Positions 29,034 through 41,124 of a stretch of DNA of 64,000 bases are shown piece after piece (positions within the stretch are counted from its first letter, which is position 1; every line of letters starts with the position of its first letter). The notes under the pieces are model-generated. The model saw only the letters and a program-made list of their open reading frames with translations, searched no databases and had not been told where the DNA came from. The position numbers were made by a program, and so were the translations under genes. The stretch is taken from NCBI GenBank assembly GCA_009801085.1, contig VNWV01000004.1:1674001-1738000 (forward strand), given 5' to 3'. This DNA comes from Lasiodiplodia sp. COLG20 (lineage: Eukaryota; Ascomycota; Dothideomycetes; Botryosphaeriales; Botryosphaeriaceae).

Positions 29034-31087
29034 TTACATATTTGGATTCTTTAGTGCAGAGCTGAGATGTATGTACACGTTGTTTTCTCCCTTGGCATTG
29101 AACAGCTTCCATGGTGCAATGTAGCGGTGATCCTTCAATCTGTAAGACATGAGGTGCAGCGCAGCCCGCATGCCGTCCGGACTCCCCTTCAACCGCCTCT
29201 CCGCATCGTCTTTTTCTTCCTCCGGAAACCTTTCCCGCACGTACTCCAATATCAGGGATGCAATGCTGACAGCAACGGGGGTGGCATACGATGTCCCACT
29301 ACTCATAGAGATGGGGCGTCCCCTGAGAGACCGGAACTCCAGTGATTCGCCTATCGTAGCAAAATTATCACCGGTATCAAACACGGGAGGGTTGAAAGAG
29401 GTTGTTGTGCCATAGCCGTCGGTGGCACTGATGCAGATGACATCCTTGTGCCTTGCAGGAAAGGCCACGCCGAAGTTACCGCCGTCGTTGCGAGCCGCCG
29501 CAAACATGAGCACATTTGCAGCGTAAGCATTCTTGATCGCGGCGCCAATGACTTCATTAGCGAAATTGAAGCCAAAAGACATGTTGATTATGTCCACTTT
29601 CCACGACTCAGTGGCATAACGGAGTGCCTGTGAGGATTATTCGCGTTAGATATTGTCTAAATCGAGCTGCGTGTTTTGAAAGGAGAGTGTAAATATAGAC
29701 ATACCTCGACAATATACGCAGGGTCATCGAGAGTGCTCCCTTGTGCTACTCGGGCAACGTAGATGTGTGCATTGTACGCCATTCTGAGAAGCAGCGAGGT
29801 CACTTGCGTGCCATGACCCACTTGGTCGGTCCAATCCTCGTTCGGGATGAAACTTTTTTTATCCTTGATCTTCCCACGGCCCAAAGAAATTGCAGGATTG
29901 TTAAGATCTATGCCTGTATCAAGAACGGCGATTTTGACCGGACGTTGTTGGCGCTTCTCTGGAAACATTGGGAGAACGAGGTCTTTGAACATGCTGAACC
30001 ATTTGTCTGTAGCTTTCTTTTTTCTGTGTGCATTTAGGCTCAGATCTATCAGGGTTTTCATGTGCCCAACTTACGAATCATCGATGCAGTCAATGTGGTC
30101 GAACATCGTAACTTCACCATTTGTCCATGCATTTATCCTTGTTTGAATCATCGGCCCAGATTCTGAGTTCAGTCGGGTGAGCTCTGCTGTACTCGATGTC
30201 GCGTTCTTCCGGGTGGCTCTCTTCGGTTCCTCATCCGAAGCATTGCTCTGCAGTGGAGCGGAGCTGGGCCGAAAGTCTTCTGTTTGCACATATAGGGATT
30301 GCGGCTGCCCCGTAGGCTTGGTGGTGCCCCCGTGTGTGGCCCCAGTTTCTAAGTCGGATATATTCATGAGATGAAGGTTGAGATCCGGGCATGCGTTGAA
30401 ACCTGGGGTGTCCGAGGCCGCATCCCCATCCTCACGTGATAGCTGCTTACTTCGCGACTGGGCGGCCAGGGAGGTTTGTGCCTGCGGGGCGACGTATTTG
30501 TTGAAGAGGGCAATGAGTTCAGACTTTTTCGCGGATGATGGGTATTTGACATTGTGCGCGAAGAGGATCGAGCGTAGCCTGGGAACCGAAATAGAACAAG
30601 GATCGAAATCCGGCTGAAAGTATTCGTGTTCGTCCGGGTCTCTTCTTCTCAATTCCATAATTGGGTGGAGGGGCGGTGAAAATTGCAACTTCTCTTTGTA
30701 GTTCTCCTGCTTGGTCCCCGACTGGGCGGCCAGATGCGTTTGCGCCTGTGGAGCGACGTATTGGTTGAAGAGGGCAATGAGCTCAAGCTTTTTGTCGAGT
30801 GGACGGTATTTGATATTGTGCGCCAAGAGGATTGACCGTAGTCTAGGGACCGTGATGGAAGAAGGGTCGAAACCTGGCCGAAAGTATTCGTACTCGTCCG
30901 GCTCTCTTCGACGTTCACTTCTGCTTGTACAAGCATTGCTCGTGGCCGCCTCTTCTTTGTTGCCGGAGCTGTCAGCTGGCGCAGCGGTATCGACTGGAAA
31001 GTCGTCACGCGTTTCTTGCTGGAGGTGATGATGTTCCTGCTCGAGGCGAGTGCGATGGGAATGTCGAGACTGGTCGGCTCCCTGCAT
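29034..31087 (-). CDS. Fusion of two HeH/LEM-type motifs with a subtilase (S8) domain
   Basis: Three exons: 31087-30075, 30023-29705 and 29627-29034, with introns of 51 and 77 bp, giving 641 aa. Two similar motifs occupy residues 67-112 and 156-199: FDPSSITVPRLRSILLAH and FDPCSISVPRLRSILFAH, each followed by an LIALFN.YV helix. They resemble the HeH/LEM fold of inner-nuclear-membrane proteins such as Src1/Heh1. A polar linker leads to an S8 domain from about 365. The catalytic triad is intact: D373 (VLDTGID), H408 (GHGTQV), S557 (SGTSYATP); N491 (ARNDGG) is a plausible oxyanion residue. No signal peptide is present, so it is probably intracellular, perhaps nuclear. The frame is open 119 codons upstream, with another ATG at 31444. 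Confidence 0.88.
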
Positions 31088-31462
31088 GGTTCGTTTTTCG
31101 CAGTTGATCTGGTCTCCAGGATGCAGGGTTAGTTCTTCGTAGATGATTTGGTGACATGTCTTTTGAGTGCCAGCGAGCTCGCAGCGACTCTTTATGGGCG
31201 AGTGGTTTCTGAGTCTAATACTAGGCCTACAAGAGGGCGGCCTTTGCAAAGATGAGCGCGAGGCTGAAACTGCAAGTGTCGCGAACCTGCTTCTGCACGA
31301 TACAAGCGGAGGAGTGTTATTGGTCAGTTTATATTTGCGATGCGATAAGTAAAGCCAGAAAGACAGCTTAGACTCCTCCGTTTTTGAAATTGTTTGGCTA
31401 CATCTATGTGGCGCTGGCGTATGACACTGACATACATAGTGCAATATAAATCTACCAGCGCG

Positions 31463-33373
31463 CTACTGCTTTCTTTTTGCAAATAGCGACATCCTGTATT
31501 CTGTCGTGCCAGCGTACTCCTCCAGCTCTTGCAAAGCCTGTCTTCCCTCTCGCTCGATAGTCTGCATAATTTCCTGGTTCCGCGGCTTGAAACTACATTT
31601 GAAAGGCTGCGGTCTCCAATTGAGACCATTCCTGCAATAAAGTCAGCATCAAAGCCTCCATGGTACTGTTCCGGGCAGATGAAACTTACGTATAATCATT
31701 GATATCCACCGAAATCTCCCTCCCCCCCTCATCCCTCGCCTTCTCAATCCTAAACCCCCACAACATCCTCGCCACACTCAACCACGTCCCCTGCTCCGCC
31801 AACGCCTGCCCCGAACACACCCGCCTCCCCCACCCAAACGTCATGTACCCGCGCTCCCCCGGGAACGGCCTGGCCAACTCACTCCCCTGCAGATACCTCT
31901 CCGGCGCAAAGCGGTCCGGGTCCGGAAACTCGCGCTCATGGTGATGAATCGCCCACACATTCCCCTGCACCCACGCGCCCTTCGGAATCAGGTACCCCCC
32001 GTACCAATCATCCTTAACCGGCGCGTGCGGCTGCCCGCCGATTATCGCCACACTCCTCCACCGCAACACCTCCTTCACAAACGCCCGCACATACGGCAGC
32101 GCCGCCTCGTCCTCCAAACTCGGACTGCGCCCCGGCCCCACCACGCGGTCCAGTTCCTCCCACGCGCGGGGGAGCGTCTCCGGGAACGCGCAGCACGCGA
32201 GGACGAAGGTGATGAGGGTCGAGGACGAGGTGTCGGAGCCGGCGCCGAAGAGGTTGCCGGTCAGCGACGACACTTCTTCCGGGTCGAGCGCGTGCTTGGG
32301 CGCTTCGCGCATCAGGTGCTTGACGTAGCTCAGGTCGTCGTGGCCTGGCGCGGCGGCGGCTTCTTGCGCGAGCGCGTAGAAGAAGCGGTGCGCGCCTTTG
32401 CGGCCGCGGGCGCCGAGGCCGTGCTTCCAGGGGGCGATTTCGTTGGGGAAGCGGGCGAGGACTGGGAGGGGATGTGAGTTTGGTGAGGAGGGGGAGGGGG
32501 AGGGTGAGGGGGGCTTACAGGGAAAGGTCTCCAGGAGCATGGGGAATTTTTTGCCTGGTTGACGGGTGTCAGTTGGATTTGTGTAAATGACTAGCGTCAG
32601 TGAACGTACCTGGTACGTTTAGGTCGGCAGCAAGATGCATGGCGGCAATGACCTCGGTGATGATTGGATCTTCAGGGCTCTCCACCCTTCGTCCAAACGC
32701 AATGATGCTCACCACGCTGGTAGCGTAGCGTTCGAAGTGCTCGACAAATCTCTCTGGGCTCGATAAGAGATTGTATGCAACGACCCTGCTTTCGTTGTCT
32801 TGGAATGTGCGATACTTTCGTACTTGCTGGATCCCAACTCCCGAGTGCATCAGCTTGCGATGTATCCGCCATCGGTCACGCCCTGCCTGCGTGTCTGTGT
32901 ACATGTTCAGTAGGTTCTTTTGACCCATTCCCAGCTCCGCGAAGACCAGCATCCGCGGCCGTGAACAGTAGATACCAGCGCGCTTGTCGAGCAGTTCTGA
33001 TGCTGTCCAAGCATCGTTGATCCAAACGGTCGGATTGCTGCTGAGGCATTAGCGAGGTGAAGCATGAACTCAGGCGCATGTGCCTACCGCCCAATCCAGT
33101 AGGTAAGCAACGGGGACCCGTATCGACGGGATAGCTTCTCGAAATATATCCATGGCTTGTTCTCTGGTAGTTGGTATGTGTTTCCGACTATGGGCCATGG
33201 GAATGGGCCGGGTGGCTGCGATGACAGTTTAGTGTCGCACTGACGTTTTAGATCATCGGGCATGATACCATTTTTGACCTCAAGTAGAGCATGTAGGCAT
33301 AGTCCGCAAGTAGTATCAGCAACGCCGTGCAGGCCGAAGCCCACACAGGGTGCTGGATGAGTAACTCAATCAT
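31463..33373 (-). CDS. Cytochrome P450 (microsomal, E-class type)
   Basis: Six exons: 33373-33269, 33215-33088, 33037-32610, 32554-32519, 32461-31690 and 31631-31463, giving 545 aa. Exon 4 is only 36 bp, and its downstream 57-bp intron lacks an in-frame stop, so an unspliced reading looks open. A membrane anchor (ACTALLILLADYAYMLYL) is followed by the PPGPFPWPIVGN hinge. The I-helix is FGAGSDTSSST, the K-helix EVLR, and the heme loop FGWGRRVCSG. The end, YTNGLNWRPQPFKC then EYRMSLFAKRKQ, fits fungal P450s near the O-methylsterigmatocystin oxidoreductase type. It is divergent from the MFS transporter. The substrate is unknown. Confidence 0.93.
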
Positions 33374-34391
33374 TGTTACTCCCTCGTTGCTTGCTTCGAA
33401 GTCGAGCTGAGCGAGGACTGCACCCGATGCCACTTATTCCTGCGTCCAAGAACACCTAAAGCAGCTGATGATGTGGCAAACGTAGTGGGGACGCATGTGA
33501 GTGTGGCAGCCTCGCTACATAAAGCGGCTGGCTGAGTCCTCGGTTGTCTTCCGGATGCAAACTGCCGACCGGCAGTTGATGCTTTTTGTAAGCGATGCGA
33601 TGGGATATGCCACGTCCCCCACCATTCCATAGCTTGGCTTGCAGCCGGGTAAAGTGTGGGGTGGCGGACACCATGCTCCATCGGTTCAAGGTTTTGCGGG
33701 GGAATATGAAGGGGGTACCATCAACCGCGTATCACCGCTCCTCGCTGCCTTGGAAGAAGGTAGTACCAGGGTTGTGAAACATGACTCTTAAACACCCGAC
33801 AACGGGTATGGTGTTATCATTCACGTAATATTGGACGTGTGTACAGCTATATCATGGTAAAGAAGTGCATGATTCAGAGACAGCTTGGCTATTGTAGCAA
33901 GGTGACACAGCTAATATTCGTCATGCCTAGCAGAAAAAGGAAAATCATACAACGCACCGTCCTATCTGGGATGATTATCATACTTTGTGTGTCACACTCG
34001 CGTTGCGGCACCTGGAACGGATCGGCTGCCGTTTTCCCCTAAGCAGTGCCGAGTTCACCTATCCCCCTGCCGACAACAGGCCATTTTATGCCGTCCCAAT
34101 GTTTGTTGCTATGGTCACCTGGGCGTTGGGCGCTCATTGCGTTGCCACGATAGACCATTCGCAGCGACAGAGCCTATAGCCACCCCCGCTGTACCCCTGC
34201 TGGAAAGCATTACCCCAGATTCCCCGCAAAAAGCCTTGGAACGCAATGCGCCATGGCCAGCGCTTCAGCTCAGTCCTTATCTGGCTGGGCCTTGCTCAGG
34301 TAGAGCGGAACTTCATCACTTTTCATCTTCGACGCAGCACTTTTCATCTCCGTTTTGTACGCTCGATCAATAGTTTCCACCCGCCGTCAAG
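33374..34391. promoter_or_regulatory. Shared divergent promoter of P450 and MFS transporter
   Basis: 1,018 bp between opposed start codons without a supported gene. The head-to-head layout allows co-regulation. No binding site was identified. Confidence 0.5.
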
Positions 34392-36329
34392 ATGGCGACC
34401 GCCAAGGAGGAGACCCTCTGGTCACACCGGAAGATGCTCTGTGCATGCTTCCTGATAACCATGTGCCCCTTCCAGTACGGACTCGACTTTGGCCTCATCG
34501 GCGGCCTGCAAGCGATGCCCGGTTTCCTGGCGGTAAAACACATTCAGGAGTCGTCAGTGAATGAGTTTCAGACCCTAACCATGACTTCAGGTTTTCGGCC
34601 ACAAAGACCCAACCGTACCGATGGGTTACAACATCTCAACAAGCCGCCAGCAGCTGATATCCTCGCTGATGACTCTGGGCGCCTTCATCAGTTCCTCCTC
34701 AGCCGGTACGCACGCGCATTCCCGCATCCAAACCCCCACACACTAACCACCCCCAGGCCCCGTCGCATCCATCATGGGCCGCAAGGCGGCCATCTGGGCC
34801 GCGTGCGTGACGTGCATCTGCTCGAACGTGATCATGATGGCGACGACCAGCATCGGCGGGCTGTACGCGGGGCGCTTCATCCTCGGTCTAGCCAACGGCG
34901 TCTTCATGACGTTTTCGCAACTCTACCTGCAGGAGAGCACGCCGGCGCGCTACCGCGGCGTCATGCTGGCCGTGTTCCAGTGGTGGACGTCCATCGGCTC
35001 GCTCGTCGGCAACGTCGTCGACAACTTCACCGCCCCGCTGCCCGGCAAGGAGGCGTACATGATTCCGCTCGGATTGATTTATATTCTACCTTGCTTCATG
35101 TTTGTGGGACTGTTTTTTATTCCCGAGAGCCCGAGGTGGCTGTTGCAGCATGGGCAGAGGGAGAAGGCGCATCGGTCGCTGTTGTGGCTCAGGCCGGATA
35201 AGGAGATGGCGGATAAGGAGATTGAGGAGATCGAGGAGGCGCTGCGGACGGAGCAGATGCTGGCGACTGGTACGGCTATTCATGATCTGTGGAGGAACCC
35301 GGTAGACCGCCGCAGGACGGTGCTTGCGGTTTGTGCTATCTCCACGCAGGCGGCATCGGGCGCCATGTACATGATTGGTGAGTTCCCCATCCTTGATTGA
35401 GGAATCCCGTGGTTGACTATGACTAGCGTACGGAACGTACTTTTTCGAGATGGCCCACATTGGAGATGCGTTCCGCAATTCATGCATCTTGACCGGTGTG
35501 GGTGTTGTTGCCATCGTCATCAACACCTTTGTCATCTCGCGCTTTGGTCGGAGGCGTGTCTTCTTGATGGTCGGCATGTTCTTATGTAAGATTCATATGC
35601 TTTCAAAGCGGATGACCAATTCGACTGACATTGGCTAGGCGGCGCTACACAACTGATAATAGCTGTGGTTTACACGGTTAAGCCTGGGACTGTGCAAACA
35701 GGGAAAGTCATTGTGGGGCTCTCGGTTGTCTACATCATGGGGTATAACGTAAGATCTACTAAGGCAATAAGCATGAGTTCCTGTTCTGACAGATATAGGG
35801 TATGGTTGCAACCTATGCTTGGCTCTCCGGCGGAGAGATCCCCTCTCAGAGGCTGCGCTCTTACACCTTTGGCATTGCCTCATCTCTCGGATTCCTCGGT
35901 GCTGTAAGTGAACGCATCACCCCTTTGGGTATTCTGTATAACTGACTGCTCCAGTGGCTGGCTACCTTTACTGCTCCATACTTCATCAACCCAGACAGCC
36001 TCAACTGGGGTCCGAGGTACGGCTACATTTGGGCGCCGCCTTGCTTCCTTACAGTCATTTGGGTCTACTTCTTCCTACCTGAAGTTAAGAACCGTACGCT
36101 TGAGGAGATCGATGAGATGGTAAGCATTCTGGTTTTGAGCATCTGTGAACTTTCGCTGATTGGCATTTCGCAGTTCGAGATGCGCCTCCCAGCCCGCAAG
36201 TTCAGGAAGTACGTGTGCACCGGCCGGGTCAACGATGACCGCAGCAGCAGCAAAGCCTCAATTGAACGGATCGAGGACATGAACTCTAATGAGAAGACTA
36301 CCGCGGAGGCGACTGTTAGCTCCAAGTAA
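34392..36329 (+). CDS. MFS sugar-porter family transporter
   Basis: Eight exons: 34392-34532, 34591-34705, 34757-35377, 35427-35585, 35639-35748, 35799-35903, 35955-36119 and 36174-36329, giving 523 aa. Sugar-porter signatures are present: PFQYGLDFGLIGGLQAMPGF in TM1, GRKAAIWAAC after TM2, PESPRWLLQHGQREKA, RFGRRRVFL and PEVKNRTLEEIDEMFEMRLP. Twelve membrane segments are expected. It is a plasma-membrane proton symporter for a sugar or a sugar-like compound such as quinate; the exact substrate cannot be told. Its position among oxidative genes suggests uptake of their substrate. Confidence 0.93.
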
Positions 36330-36681
36330 ATTGGTGTTTTGATAAATTCAGTGTTTTGGATGTAGGGAAGTGTAGGACTGTCACTCATGAGCAAAGTACA
36401 TACATAGCGTATTGGAAGCCGAATGCAATCTGAAGAATGTCTACGAAATTATTCCTCGGCTGGAGTTGCAGCACTTTATATATACTGAAATATTGGTGAA
36501 CTATCGGATTGTGCGTAGAATCGAGTTAATGGGAATTATTAATCCCATCTTCCCGGCCGATGAACACAACAAGAGCCGCTGCCTTTCTATCAAGCATGCA
36601 CACGGAAGATCTCCAATAGTGCCTCTATCTGCAGATAAGAAAACAGAGAAATTGCATGCTCTATCTACCATATGTAATATA
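36330..36681. other. Convergent intergenic region
   Basis: 352 bp of AT-rich sequence between two stop codons. It holds 3' ends only. Confidence 0.5.
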
Positions 36682-38247
36682 TCAAAGTGACGGTCTCGCT
36701 TCAACAGACCCACTGAGCTTCTGTGCAACCTCAGCAAACACTTCCTCCGCATGCTTCTCCGCATCAAACTGGAAGATCCAATCCTCACGCGGAAGCTGAA
36801 TGCTCGTCGGATCCCTCTTCACCTTCTCCCAATCCGTCTTATGCCACATATCCCTCGTCGTCTCCCCCGTCTTCTGCACCGCCTTAACCCGATCGTACCT
36901 AATCTCCTGGTACGCCCTGACGCCCAGCGGCACGTTCGCCTTCCCCGCCCTCCTCAGCGCCACCGCAACCGTCACGCCATCCTCCATCGCCTGCGTCGCG
37001 CCCTGCGCACTCGTCGGCAAAAACGGATGTGCCGAATCCCCCAACAACGCAATCCTGCCCCTCTTACTCACCCACGTCGGCAGCGGGTCCCTATACACAA
37101 GCTTCCAATCCACCAAACTCGGCGTCTTCTCCACAATCGCCTTGCACATCGGATCCCAGCCCTCCAGCACCTTGAACACATCTTCAAGTTTCCCGGGGAA
37201 CGACCACGACTCCTCGATGTCGGCGTCGTCCTTGTGCGTCAGCACCCAGCAGCAGTCGGACCCGCCCTTGAGCGTGCTGAACAGGAAGTGCACGTCGGGC
37301 CCGATCCACCCGTTGAACGTGTCGCCGGAAGAGCAGAAGTGCGCCGTGCGCGGGTCGGCGAGCATGTCGGTGTTGGGGAACCAGGCGCGCCAGACGGCGT
37401 AGCCGCTGCTCTTGGGCGCGTCGGCGTAGCCGAGGACGAGTTCGCGGGCTTTGGAGCGCACGCCGTCGGCGCCGAGGACGAGGTCGGCGGTGGCCTGTGT
37501 GGGGCGCGAGAGAGAGAGAGAGAGAGTCAGTGACACGCTGCTTTCAAGAAATTGTGGCTTGGTATTCAAGGAGGGCTTCTTCTCCTCGAAATTGGCTTGG
37601 GAAGAGGGGTGGGGATGAGGGATTTAAGTGTTTGCGCGCACCTTCTCCCCGCTCTGCAGCACGATGCCGGCCTTCTCGCCATCCTCGAAGTACTCGACGA
37701 TCCGCTGGCCCAGATGGATCGGGATGCCCAATTCGTCCCTCGCGTACTCAAAAACTATCGTATGCAGCTCGCCGCGGTGGCCATTGAAAACGGGGGCCTC
37801 CTTGACGCGGGGCGGTGCGTGCTGGGTGATGATGTGCTCGCCGGTGTACTTGTGGATGCGGAAGCCGTAGTTGGAGAGGTCGATGCTCAGCGGGCGCATG
37901 CGGTCCGCGATCTCTCCCTCCGTCTTGCCCCAACGATAGAAAATGCGGCCGGCATTGGGGCCGAACGAGATGATGTCGCCCAGCGACTTGAGTTCGGGAA
38001 AGGACTCGTAGATCTGCACGCTGTGGCCCTGGCGGTGGCATTCGATGGCCGCCGTCAGCCCGCCGAAGCCTGATGGTCGTCAGATTTTGTTTACTTCTTT
38101 TTCGTTCGCATTGTTTCTAGTGTTTCATGTTTTCCAATTCTGCGGCGCGGGACGTTTGAGAGAAAGGGTTAATTGCGGACCTGCTCCTACGATGATGACG
38201 TTTATCCCGGTCTTCGGTCGGGGATTTTCGTGCGCGTAGTCCACCAT
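36682..38247 (-). CDS. FAD-dependent monooxygenase (salicylate hydroxylase-like)
   Basis: Three exons: 38247-38181, 38069-37642 and 37494-36682, giving 435 aa. The FAD-binding start is IIVGAGFGGLTAAIECHRQG, completed across intron 1 and followed by YESF. The GADGVRS motif and the second FAD motif ALLGDSAHPFLPTSAQGATQ are intact. This is the group A flavoprotein family that hydroxylates aromatic rings using NAD(P)H and O2. Intron 2 (147 bp) has a (CT)9 tract just before its acceptor. The gene is divergent from the SDR gene. The substrate could be a phenolic compound, but this is inference. Confidence 0.92.
37508..37526 (+). repeat. (GA)9 microsatellite in FAD monooxygenase intron
   Basis: On the coding strand this is a CT tract directly before the CGCGCCCCACACAG acceptor, so it forms the polypyrimidine tract of intron 2. 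Confidence 0.9.
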
Positions 38248-38989
38248 GATTTGCAAAAAATTCCCGATGGTCTGTGGTGAAGCTGGAGAGCTGGGACGAC
38301 GGAGCTGGATGCGGATTGTTGCAGAATAATTCGACCAGGCTACATAAGAACAGCCATGCTGCCGAAAGACGTCGCTGTCCTTCCGGCTTTGTACATCCGG
38401 CTCAACAGCAGCGAGACAAATGCCGAGCCTAATGCAAGGGGGTGTGATAACATAAATCTGGGGTACAGGGCCTCCGAGTACCCCACTTAGCTCGAAACCC
38501 CGCACCAGCGCCACAAACGGTCGCAAAGCGACTGCTCTGCCTTCAACCGTTTCTTCGGATTTATGGTGCCGACATTGCTGTGGGTTGGTCAGCATCCGAT
38601 TCCACTTCTCATTATTGCATAGATATTGCTGGTGGAGACGGCGGCTGGAAGTGTCGTATTCCCTCCGGAGCACTCCAAGCCACAGCGGACGCCACACGAG
38701 ACGTCAGAGCCATTCGAGAATGAGCGCCGGTGGTGTGATCCGAAGGCTAAAGTGATGGGAGCAATCGCATAGACGGCCGACGTCGCAAGAAGGATTCGTG
38801 ATCGGACCGGACGAACCACTTGGGCAGGTCTTCACGCGATAAACTTTTCGGTGGCGGTTCATCCCCGTCGCATATCTGCGATGCCTCAGCAATGCGCATG
38901 GCTATGAATACTCACCGAGCCCGCCCAGCCATGCAGTTTGCGCGCAAACACTCCTGAAGTGACGACGCCGCCGCACATCCGACGACACC
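38248..38989. promoter_or_regulatory. Shared divergent promoter of FAD monooxygenase and SDR
   Basis: 742 bp between opposed start codons. A minus-strand ORF runs through it in frame with the monooxygenase, but it has no family resemblance and ends in the promoter. No site was identified. Confidence 0.5.
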
Positions 38990-40225
38990 ATGACGTCCCA
39001 TCCGGACTGGGGCATACGGACGAAGGCCACCGACGCCGCGCGCGCCTTCAGCAGCCAAATCAAAGACCGCTACAGTCCGCCCTCCTCCCACACACACGTG
39101 CGCGCGCGCAACGCTAACCCCGACCCACAACAGTCCTCATAACCGGCGTCTCCCGCACCAGCATCGGCGAAGCCCTCGCCCTCGCCATCGCCGCGCAAGG
39201 CCCGGCCCTCCTCATCCTCGCCTCGCGCACGCGCAGCCGGCTCGACGAAGTCGCCGCGGAGATCCGGTCGATCCGGCCATCGACAGCCGTGATGACGGTG
39301 CAAGTCGACCTGATGTCACAAGATTCCGTGCGGCGGGCGGCGGCGCAGATATCGGCGGCGGTGCCGCGGCTGGACGTGCTGGTCAACAACGCGGGCATGG
39401 TGACGCAGACGCGCCGCACGTCGCCCGACGGCGTCGAGGCGCAGTTCGCGACGAACCACCTCGGCCCCTTCTTGCTGACGAACCTGCTGGCGCCGAAATT
39501 GCTCGCCGCGGCGGGCGTCGTGGCGGCCGCCGCGGATGGGCATGGGAGCGTGGCGTCGGCGAGGGTGGTGAATGTGTCGAGTTTGGGGTTGAGGATGTCG
39601 CCGGTGCGGTTTCATGACTACAATGTCGAGGGCAAGGAGGTGCCGCCCGAGGAGCGCGGGCCGCCCGATGATAAGGTGCCGAAAGGCTTCATTACGGCGA
39701 GCGAGGATGGGTATCGCGGGTTCGTGGCGTACGGGCAGAGCAAGACGGCGAACGTGCTGTTTGCGGTGGGCTTGACGGAGCGGTTGAAGGGGAGGGGCGT
39801 GCTGGCGTTCGCGGTGCATCCTGGAAGTGAGTGACATCCCCTCTCTTTAATTTCGGCTGGTGAGGCCAAGAGCTCTGCTGACGCGGTTTTATATACAGGC
39901 ATCTGGACGAATTTGAGTAGGGACTTGAACGATGAGGGCTACGCGACGATTGCGTCGACGGCGAAGGACTGGAAGAGTCCGGATGAAGGAGCTTCGACCA
40001 TCATCGTCGCGGCGTTCGACCCTGCGCTGAATGGTGAGTTATTTTTCGTGTTTATGGCGATTCCGATGGGCTGACGCGCTAGCAGAACCGTCGGGTACTT
40101 TTCTCTCCGACTGTCAGTACTTCGAACCGCCTTCGTACGCGACAGATCCTGAGATTGCGGAAAAGCTTTGGAGCCTGAGTGAGGAATTGGTTCACGAGAA
40201 GTTTGATCCCTTATCGAAGCTTTGA
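38990..40225 (+). CDS. Short-chain dehydrogenase/reductase
   Basis: Four exons: 38990-39074, 39134-39826, 39899-40033 and 40086-40225, giving 350 aa. Splicing restores the NAD(P)-binding start LITGVSRTSIGEALA (TGxxxxxG form). NNAG, the catalytic Ser in VVNVSSLG, and YGQSKTAN (YxxxK) are all present. HPGSIWTNLSRDL after the active site is typical of the retinol-dehydrogenase-like subgroup. The reaction is an NAD(P)-linked carbonyl/alcohol interconversion; the substrate is unknown. It probably works with the neighbouring oxidases. Confidence 0.92.
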
Positions 40226-41124
40226 AGTGGTAGATAGGCGGGCGGGTGGCCAGACTGACGCCATATCTACGAAATACCCAAAACTAAGGAAATGAACCAT
40301 CACATGCCCCCATGACGATAAGCTATTATCACCGAAGTGCCGACGCGGCAGGATTATCGGGCTCCAGGGCCAGCACGGGCCTGATTGGCCGGCTCGTGTC
40401 TCACCATGTGCCTTGCAGGGTTAACGTCACTGCTGGAAATTGGATTCGAAGCCTTACGGCTGTTGGCCATTGGAACCTACTTGTTTCGTACACATTCCCA
40501 TCCAATTGGCTCGGGATTCCCCACCCAAAACTGCGAAACCACCCGTTTGGTTCATCGAATTCGTAAGTACCTGCTACTTTTCGGCCGAGCTGTGGTCAGG
40601 AGACCTTCGGTGTTGCCGTACAACGGTCTTAAGCTCGGGATAATAATGGAAAGTGAAAACGCCCAACGCACGGCCTAGCATCTCTATCGTGCTAGTCTAA
40701 CGCTCGTCATCGTTGTATCGTGAATTGGCCCGTGCCGAGACAATATTTAACAATCAGAACGATGAAACGCCGCCAATCATTTAATGAGCCTTGTCCTTAC
40801 CTCAAAGCATCAGGTCATCTCAGTTGTACCTCTGCTTGCTCCTCACCATTCGTCCTGACAAACACAGCAAGCACCGTCTCAAATAAAGGATCTGGCAACA
40901 TCGACCACCCCAAACCGGGATAAAATCACAAGAAACCCTAAAAGCTAATCCAGCACGCAAAACACATCCCTCACAATCCAGAAGCTCGGCCGAACAAAGT
41001 CGTAAGGACAAGTAACTGAAAAGGAGAGGGACAGCTGCCTCTGCTTTGCCCATCTCTTCACTCCTCCAGGCGGCCACCGATACACGTACAGACAGTAATT
41101 ACAACCAAGGACGCATCATCAACC
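40226..41124. other. Intergenic, no gene supported
   Basis: About 900 bp. Short ORFs in three forward frames do not resemble any family. The end should hold the promoter of the small Cys-rich gene. Confidence 0.45.

Noticed and set aside
31088..31444. Upstream in-frame extension of the protease fusion to an ATG at 31444
   Set aside because: The 119 residues look like non-coding translation (Cys/Ser/Arg-rich, no motif), and the start would lie 19 bp from the P450 stop. Kept only as an alternative.
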